Origin: Dugong dugon
Lineage: Eukaryota; Chordata; Mammalia; Sirenia; Dugongidae
Assembly: GCA_030035585.1 (NCBI GenBank)
Contig: CM057464.1
Location: 74,074,919 to 74,138,918 of the forward strand
DNA length: 64,000 nucleotides
Direction: 5' to 3'
The translations under genes were made by a program, and so were the position numbers. Positions 57,481 through 64,000 of this stretch are shown piece by piece; position 1 is the first letter of the stretch; the number at the start of each line of letters is the position of its first letter. The notes beneath the pieces are model-generated. The model was not told where the DNA came from, did no database searches, and was given only the letters and a program-made list of their open reading frames with translations.

Positions 57481-58362
57481 TGCATCAGGGATTTCCCTTT
57501 CACAATACTTATTCAATCTGTATGTTGAGCCAATAATCCAAGAAGCTGGACTATATGAAGAAGAATGCGGCATCAGGATTCGAGAAAGATTCATTAACAA
57601 CCTGCGACATGCAGATGGCACAACCTTGCTTGCTGAAAGCAAGGAAGACTTGAAGCACTTACTGTTGAAGATCGAAGACCACAACTTTCAGTATGGATTA
57701 CACCTCAACACAAAGAGGAAAAAAAAAAAAAAAACCCTCATAACTGGACCGATAAGCAACATCTTTATAAATGGAGAAAATAACTGAAGTTGTCAAGGAT
57801 TTCATTTTACTTGGATCCATAATCATAGCCCAGGGAAGCAGCAGTCAAGAAATCAAAGAATGTATTGCACTGGGCAAATCTGCAAGGAGTCACTTTGAGG
57901 ACTAAGGTGTGTCTGACCCAAGCCATGGTGTTTTAGTCACCTCATATCATGTGAAAGGTGGACAATGAATAAGAAAGACCAAAGAAGAATTGATGTATTT
58001 GAATTACGGTGCTAGCGAAAAATACTGAATATATTATGGTCTGCTAGAAGTACCGATAAATCTTTCCTGGAAGAAGTACAGCCAGAATGCTCTTTAGAAG
58101 TGAGCTTGACCAGACTCTGTCTCATGTACTTTGGACATATTATTAGGAGGCTTCAGTCCACGGACAAGGATATCATGCTTGGTAAAGTAAAGGGTCAGCA
58201 AAAAAGAGAAAGACCTTCAACGTGATGGACTGACACAGTGGCAGCAACAATGTGCTCGAACACACTAACAATTGTGGGGATGGCGCAGGACTGGGCAGTG
58301 TTTAGTTCTGTTGTACACAGGATCGCTATGAGTTGGAACTGACTCTACAGCACCTAACCTTA
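57481..58362 (+). mobile_element. RTE (BovB-like) LINE, 3' part
   Basis: Continuation of the RTE from 48892. The RT motif C, YADD in active elements, reads HADG at 57608-57619. An A-run expansion of about 17 at 57718-57734 disrupts the frame. The 3' end, 'gctatgagttggaactgact' then 'cagcacctaacctta', gives the tail shared with AfroSINEs. Confidence 0.92.
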
Positions 58363-58638
58363 ACAACAGTAAAGGTTTATTTATATTGTAACATATGATA
58401 TACATATATTTAAGAAGTAAAGATAAACTAAATATACTTACAAAGAGAACCTGAAAAAAATCATCGTCACTAGATATGTACTAACAAAAATATTAAAACA
58501 CATTCTTCTGGTTGAAGGAAAATCTTCCCAGCGGTTGAATGGAGATGAAGAAAGGCATGAAGAACAAAGGATGTGGAAAATACGTGCTTAAATATAAATG
58601 AATATTGACTATATTAATATATATATTATAAATATTCA
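58363..58638. other. AT-rich spacer
   Basis: No feature seen. Confidence 0.4.
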
Positions 58639-58796
58639 ATGTGACCCATTGCCCTCCAGTTGATTCCGACTTTTAGTGACCCCATAGGACAGAGTATAAC
58701 TGCCCCATAGGGTTTCCAAGTAGTGGCCGGTGGCTTTGACCTGCTGACATTTTGGTTAGCAGCCTGAGCTCTTAACCACTGAGCCAACAGGGATCC
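58639..58796 (-). mobile_element. AfroSINE with target duplication
   Basis: Reverse complement of the short form: 'tagtgaccccataggacaga', 'gttagcagcctgagctctta', 'ccaacagggatcc'. Flanks 'aaatattcaat' (left) and 'aaatatccaat' (right) are a near-perfect duplication. Confidence 0.95.
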
Positions 58797-58878
58797 AAAA
58801 ATATCCAATATAGAGAATGAAAATATATGACAACAATATTTAAGGTAATTTTAATAGTATTAATCTGTATTATATTTT

Positions 58879-59044
58879 GGAGCCCTGCTGGTGCAGTGGT
58901 TAAGAGCTCGGCTGTTAACAAAAAAGTTGGCAGTTCGAATCTACAAGCTGCTCCTTGGAAACCATATGGGGCAGTTCTACTCTGTCCTGTAGGGTCACTA
59001 TGAGTTGGAATTGACTTAATGGCAAGGGGCTTGATTTTTGGTTT
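58879..59044 (+). mobile_element. AfroSINE
   Basis: Complete short form with head 'ggagccctgctggtgcagtg', B-box-like 'ggcagttcgaatctac' and tail 'gacttaatggcaaggggctt'. 'tattatatttt' before and 'ttatattttaa' after suggest a target duplication. Confidence 0.95.
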
Positions 59045-60005
59045 TATGTTATATTTTAATTAGTTAATGATGCACGTTAAAATCTTTAAGGTAATACTAA
59101 GAACACAATAAAACAGTGTATATCTGCTAAAATAATATAGGTAAAAATGAATAATAAATATACTACATTATTGCAAAAGAAGACAAAAAAAAAAAAAGCA
59201 AGAAAAGGAACAGAGAACATGTGAGACAAACAGAACACAAACGGTGGGGTGTTAGTTTGGTTCCTTTCTGAAAACTCCTCCCCAGCCAGTAATATGCCAT
59301 CATTTACATAGTTGAAAACTGGAAAAAAAGTATATATCCACCTTATTCTCTGATTAAACATAAATATAATGCACATGTTAAATTACATGACAAATGCTTA
59401 ACAATAAATGCTTTACTCTGAGTCATAATTTTTTGCTGACAGTAAATGTAACTTAAAGGATCAGGACTTAATGTAAAATAAATATGAATTTAATCTCATA
59501 TAAACTATTAATCTCATATAACCTATAATTTTGATTTTAGAAATCTAATATGTTTAAATTTTGTTTGTATTAGAATTTAGATCCTTGGAACTTTTATTGT
59601 TGGGACAAGGTATTAGTGCACGAAGAGATTTAGCTACTACTTAAGCAGCACATGAAAATCAGAGAAGGATTGGCTTTACTAGGAACTCTAGAATTAAATC
59701 AAAACTTCAAAATATACCAGTTATGCCAGCCTCACCATACCCATTTTTATAGAGTTAAATACAGAAAACAAAACTGACCATAAGACATATCTTGAATCCC
59801 AGAATTATCAGCTTTAATCTTTTGGTCAATTAAGGATTTTGTTTTTGCAAAACCAATGTAGAGGCCCAAAGATTTTAATTAGTGCAAGTGTGTTGTAGTA
59901 AGCTTTTCATTCACATTGGCCCATCTGATACTTGGTAATAAATTGCAAAACTTGAAATGCATATATTTATACACACATACATACACACACACACAATTTA
60001 ATTTC
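59045..60005. other. No gene recognised
   Basis: AT-rich, with a short (CA)n at about 59966-59994. A minus frame at 59086-59376 is low-complexity. Confidence 0.45.
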
Positions 60006-60009
60006 ATCC

Positions 60010-60150
60010 TGTAATTTACTGGGGAAATATCATTATCTCTAATGTACAAACTGAAAATCTGAGGTCTATTGAGGTTATTGCCTGCACAATGTAACAGAGT
60101 AAGTTGGCAGCAGGACAAGGTATAGGTTTCTGATTTTCTATTGCCCAGCA
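60010..60150 (-). repeat. MIR relic
   Basis: 'ctaatgtacaaactgaaaat', 'ttgaggttattgcctgcaca', 'gtaacagagtaagttggcag' follow the reverse MIR order. Confidence 0.5.
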
Positions 60151-60539
60151 CAGGACTCTCCTGAAACACAGGACATTGTGTCTGTCCCAACTTCAACCAA
60201 ATTATTTCAAATCACAGGAGCCCAGCTCATGATGCTGCCTGCCAGATTCAACAGTGAAGAATTAGTTAAGCTGTGTGCTGTGTCTTCACACCTCCAGAAT
60301 CCCTCTTCAACTCTTCTCTCCATCAACACATGACTAGATTTTATGAGATGAAGAGATGAGTCACAAATAGTAATAACGTCTATCCATCTATCAACACTAA
60401 AACCAAACTATTGCCGCAATGTCCTCATCTTATCACTTTATCATTCAATTGGTCCTACAATATGCCAATCATTGTTTTGGGTCCTGAAGAATTCTGAGAA
60501 TGATGTCATGGTCCCCAGACAAGAGATGCTTATGTCCTA
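60151..60539. other. No feature seen
   Basis: Non-coding. Confidence 0.4.
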
Positions 60540-61790
60540 AAAAGATAAGCATTCATTCATTCAGCAAGTATATGTGACTACCCAACACCATCCAGGCATT
60601 CTGTTAGATTCTGAGAATCCTATGGTGAATTGCTTTCTTGCTCTTATGGTGTTCAGAGTCTGGTAGGGGATTAAACATTAAATAATCACAAAAATGAATA
60701 TGTAATTCACATTATATACAATGAATAGCACATTGTGCAATTGAAAGTGTGACAAGGGCTGCTAACCTCAAGAATATGGGAAAATTTTCATCAGAGGGTA
60801 ACATTTGAGTTGAAGGATGCATAAAAAAAACAAAACCAAACCCACTGCCATTGAGTCATTTCTGACTCACAGTGACCCTATAGCTACCCTATAGGAAAGA
60901 GTAGAACTGCCCTATAGGGCTTCCAAGAAGCAGATGGTGGATTCAAACTGTTGACCTTTTGGTTAGCAGCCAAGCTCTTAAAACCAATTGAATAAATTTA
61001 TCTTAGCAGAGGGGAAAACAAGCAAAGGCCATCATTCCACAGGGAACATGATTTATTGGAAAATTCAAAGGCGGCCACTGTGGCTGAAGTGGCAAGAACA
61101 GTTGCAAAGAGAGAATAATTTGAGATGATGTTGCAGAGATGTGATGAGCAAACTGTGTGAGGCTTCATAGAACATACTCTAAGTGCTTGTGTTCATTCCC
61201 AAGAACAAAGTGATTCATGGAAGGCTGTGAAACAAGGGGATAGTATGCTTGTATTTGAAATAGAAAACATCTCCTGACTAGTTATGTAGACAGTGGACTG
61301 AAGAGGGACGGGACACATACATGCATGGAGATCAGTAAGGAGTTCATATGACAGATAATGCTATTTAGAAACTGGTGGTAGCAGTGAAGAAGGACAAATA
61401 GATGAATTTCAGAGAAATTCAAGAGGTAAAACTGCAGGACTAAGTGATACTTGGGGCATGAGGAAAATCAAAAGAACAAGTTCTTGGTTTGTGGCTTGCA
61501 GAACTGAATGAATGGTGATAATGTTCCCTGTAGTAGCAAATACTGGGGAAGTTCCAGGGTTTCAGGATGGAGACTATGAATTCAGTTTTGGAAATGTTAA
61601 GTTTGAACTTCTTTTGAGACATCCAATGATGATGTCACATAAATGGCTGGACATCAGGGCTGGAACTCCGGAAAGAGATGGGAATATAAATCTGGAAGAC
61701 AATGATATACAAATGGTAACTGAAACTATGAGTATGGATAAGAAGCCCTAGAAGGAGTATCAACAGCCATGAGTAAGCTTACTTACCAGC
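60540..61790 (+). repeat. Ancient mammalian interspersed repeat, copy 2
   Basis: Same family and orientation as 24690-25440: 'attcattcattcagcaagta', 'ttagattctgagaatcctat', 'ggccactgtggctgaagtgg', 'ttttggaaatgttaagtttg', 'gagacatccaatgatgatgt'. It extends further 3' than copy 1 and is interrupted by an AfroSINE. The 79-aa frame at 61512-61751 is part of the repeat. Confidence 0.65.
60822..60980 (-). mobile_element. AfroSINE (inside an older repeat)
   Basis: Reverse complement of the short form: 'aacccactgccattgagtca', 'agagtagaactgccctatag', 'ttggttagcagccaagctct'. The head end is cut short. Confidence 0.93.
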
Positions 61791-62404
61791 CAGATAGAGG
61801 CCATCGAGCCTGCCAAGGATAATGGGGAACCAGAGAGGTAGGGGTTAAGGCAGCAAACATTTGTTAGAAGTTCAAGAACGGGATACTTTTAAATAGTCAA
61901 GTGTCAGATGTCGATGCTCTTGAGTTCCAACAGGATGACACATAAGACATTACAGTTCAACAGAACACGGGTTAAAACAGAATTAAGCATAAACACCATG
62001 TGAGTGCCAAGGAACGGGCATTGACCTTGGAGGGAGAAAAAGGCTGGACAAACGAAGTGGTTTTAAGAAGGGTTAGAGGGATGAATGGGAGTTTCCCAGT
62101 CAAAGCAGTTGGCAATAAAGAAGGCAACGTGTAGAAAAGGTATATCTGTTTCTCCAGGAAGGAACAAAATGTCTTCATGAGGTTGATGGATGTCCCAAAA
62201 TTCTATACATCACATTGCTTAATCAGTAATTCTAGTCTTTTTGTTATACCTGCCTCCTCGCCTCAACAGGGCAAAGCAGACATCCTCCCTAGTAGCCTAT
62301 TCTCTATTATTGTCCTAAAACCCACAAAATGTGTAAATCAGAACACAAGGGTAGAGCAACCAGATATCAACCCAGATAGGGAAGTCACAAAAATAAATCA
62401 AAGT
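61791..62404. other. No gene recognised
   Basis: Non-coding. The L1 that follows may start as early as about 62300. Confidence 0.4.
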
Positions 62405-64000
62405 TAAAACACTGAAAATAGGGAAACAGAGATGTCAATATGTAAAAGATGACAACATTAAAACAAAAAAGAAGGACTAAAAAATGTAGACATAGATTTT
62501 TCATATGGAGAGGAAGTCAAGGCAATATAAAGAAATAAAAGACTGGTATAAACTTAGAAAAATAGGTGTAAATATTCAGGTAACCACAAAAGAAACTAAC
62601 AATCCTACACATCAAAATAAAAACTGAGAAAAATATAAGGACTCAGCAAATACAAAATCAACAACAATGAAAAAAGTTGAAAAGAAAATACATACAGAAA
62701 AACAACTCAGCACAGAAAATTAAGTAGAACAAAGAAACCATCAACAACACACAAAAAAGACATCAAAATGACAGCACTAAACTCATACCTATCAATAATT
62801 ATACTGCAAGTAAATGGACTAGAAGCACCGATAAAGAGACAGAAAGTTGCAGATTGGATTAAAAAGCACGATCCATCTATATGCTGCCTCCAAGAGACAC
62901 ACCTTAGACTTAAAGACACAAACAAACTAAAACTCAAAGGATGGAAAAAAATATATCAAGCAAACAACACTCAAAGAAAGAGCAGGAGTGGCAATATTAA
63001 TCTCTGACAAAACAGACTTTAAAGTAGAATCCACCATAAAGGGTAAGTAAGGAAGGACACTATATAATGATTAAAGCGTCAATTCACCAGGAGGACATAA
63101 CTATAATAAATATTTACGCACCCAATGACAGGGCTTCAAAATACATAAAACAAACTCTTAACAACATTGAAAAGAGAGATAGACAGCTCCACAATAGTAG
63201 TAGGAGACTTCAACACACCACTTTCAGTGAAGGACAGAACATCCAGAAAGAAGTTCAACAAAGACACGGAAGATCTAAATGCTACAATCAATCAACTTGA
63301 TCTCATAGACATGTACTGAACACTCCACCCAACAGCAGACAAGTACACTTTCTTTTCCAACACACATGGAACATTCTCCAAAATATACCACATATTAGAC
63401 CATAAAGCAAGCCTTAACAAAATCCAAAGCTTCAAAATATTAAAAAGTGTTTTCTGACCACAAAGCCATAAAAGTAGAAATCAGTAACAGAAAAAGCAAG
63501 GAAAAAAAATCAAACATGGAAACTGAACAACACCTTGCTCAAAAACTATTGGGTTATAGAAGAAATTAAGGATGGAATAAAGAAATTCACAGAATCAAAC
63601 GAGAATGAAAACACATCCCACTAGAACCTTTGGGATACAGCAAAAGCAGTGCTCAGAGGTCAGTTTACAGCAATAAATGCACACATCCAAAAAGAAGAAA
63701 GGGCCAAAATCAAAACATTAACCCTACAACTGGAACAAGTAGAAAGAGAGCAGCAAAAGAAGAGAGCAGCAGAAGAAAGGAAATAATAAGTGTTAAGCAG
63801 AATTAAATGAAACAGAGAATAGAAAAACAATTGAAAGAGTTAAGGAGGGCCAAAAGCTGGTTCTTTGAAAAGATCAACAAAATTGGTAAACCACTGGCCA
63901 AACGGACAAAAGAAAAACAGGGTAAGAAGCAAATAACCCATATAAAGAAATTAGATGTGTGACACCACAACAGACCCAACTGAAATTAAAAGAATCATAA
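62405..64000 (+). mobile_element. L1 LINE, 5' truncated, runs off the window
   Basis: It begins within the inter-ORF spacer (homologous to 12613-12970 in reverse) and continues into ORF2 to the window edge. No ORF1 or 5'UTR precedes it, so it is a 5'-truncated insertion. The exact start is uncertain by about 100 bp. Confidence 0.9.
62768..64000 (+). pseudogene. L1 ORF2 pseudogene (endonuclease domain)
   Basis: The ATG at 62768 opens 'MTALNSYLSIIILQVNGLEA' with the endonuclease landmark 'PSICCLQETHL'. A frameshift follows near 62985. 63067-63300 resumes the domain ('DITIINIYAPNDRASKYIKQ'), and the word for V-V-G-D-F-N-T is at about 63197-63217 in another frame. Further stops and shifts follow, such as those before 63480. 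The window ends just before the RT domain. Confidence 0.92.

Noticed and set aside
1-64000. A new bacterial-style gene system or operon
   Set aside because: The base composition, SINEs, LINEs, LTR relics and lack of compact genes show vertebrate nuclear DNA.

Overview
This is a repeat-dominated, gene-free stretch of mammalian nuclear DNA. It points to an afrotherian, most probably an elephant-lineage (proboscidean) genome. The evidence is about ten copies of a tRNA-headed SINE (head reading roughly 'ggagccctggtggcacagtg', tail 'gactcgacggcaacgggttt') of the AfroSINE type, several RTE (BovB-like) LINE copies whose 3' end matches that SINE tail, and a lineage-specific L1 family. No host protein-coding gene, rRNA or functional tRNA was recognised. 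Every long open frame lies inside a transposon or is a shadow of one.

Layout. 1-3772: 3' two thirds of a decayed L1 (+). 3845-6110: a divergent pair of LTR-like repeats flanking a 1.2 kb core with a palindromic element. 6523: AfroSINE. 7303-16869: a structurally full-length L1 (-) with a 16-bp target-site duplication, a 5'UTR of about 6.4 tandem 266-bp monomers, broken ORF1 and ORF2, and a 3'UTR with three terminal modules. 16886-36380: mostly non-repetitive DNA with old relics (MIR, MER5A, ERVL-like internal sequence, an ancient repeat also seen at 60.5 kb, a probable solo LTR), several AfroSINEs and short RTE derivatives. 36382-38105: 5'-truncated RTE. 38106-45100: mostly unique DNA with one SINE and one MIR. 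45100-46440: old L1M/HAL1-like relic.

46590-58362 is the most interesting locus. A near-complete RTE LINE is split by an 8.57 kb L1 compound made of two head-to-tail L1 copies. Each copy has a 5'UTR, ORF1 and 3'UTR but has lost essentially all of ORF2. A single 16-bp duplication of RTE sequence flanks the whole compound. The two copies delete ORF2 from different left breakpoints to nearly the same right breakpoint. They resemble HAL1 (half-L1) elements and may be an independently evolved ORF1-only L1 lineage. 58362-64000 holds two more AfroSINEs, a MIR, an old repeat and the 5' part of another decayed L1 ORF2 running off the window.

How the parts work together: L1 supplies autonomous retrotransposition machinery and apparently ORF2-less passengers. 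RTE supplies machinery whose 3' end is mimicked by AfroSINE and by internally deleted RTE head-plus-tail derivatives. All autonomous copies seen here are inactivated.
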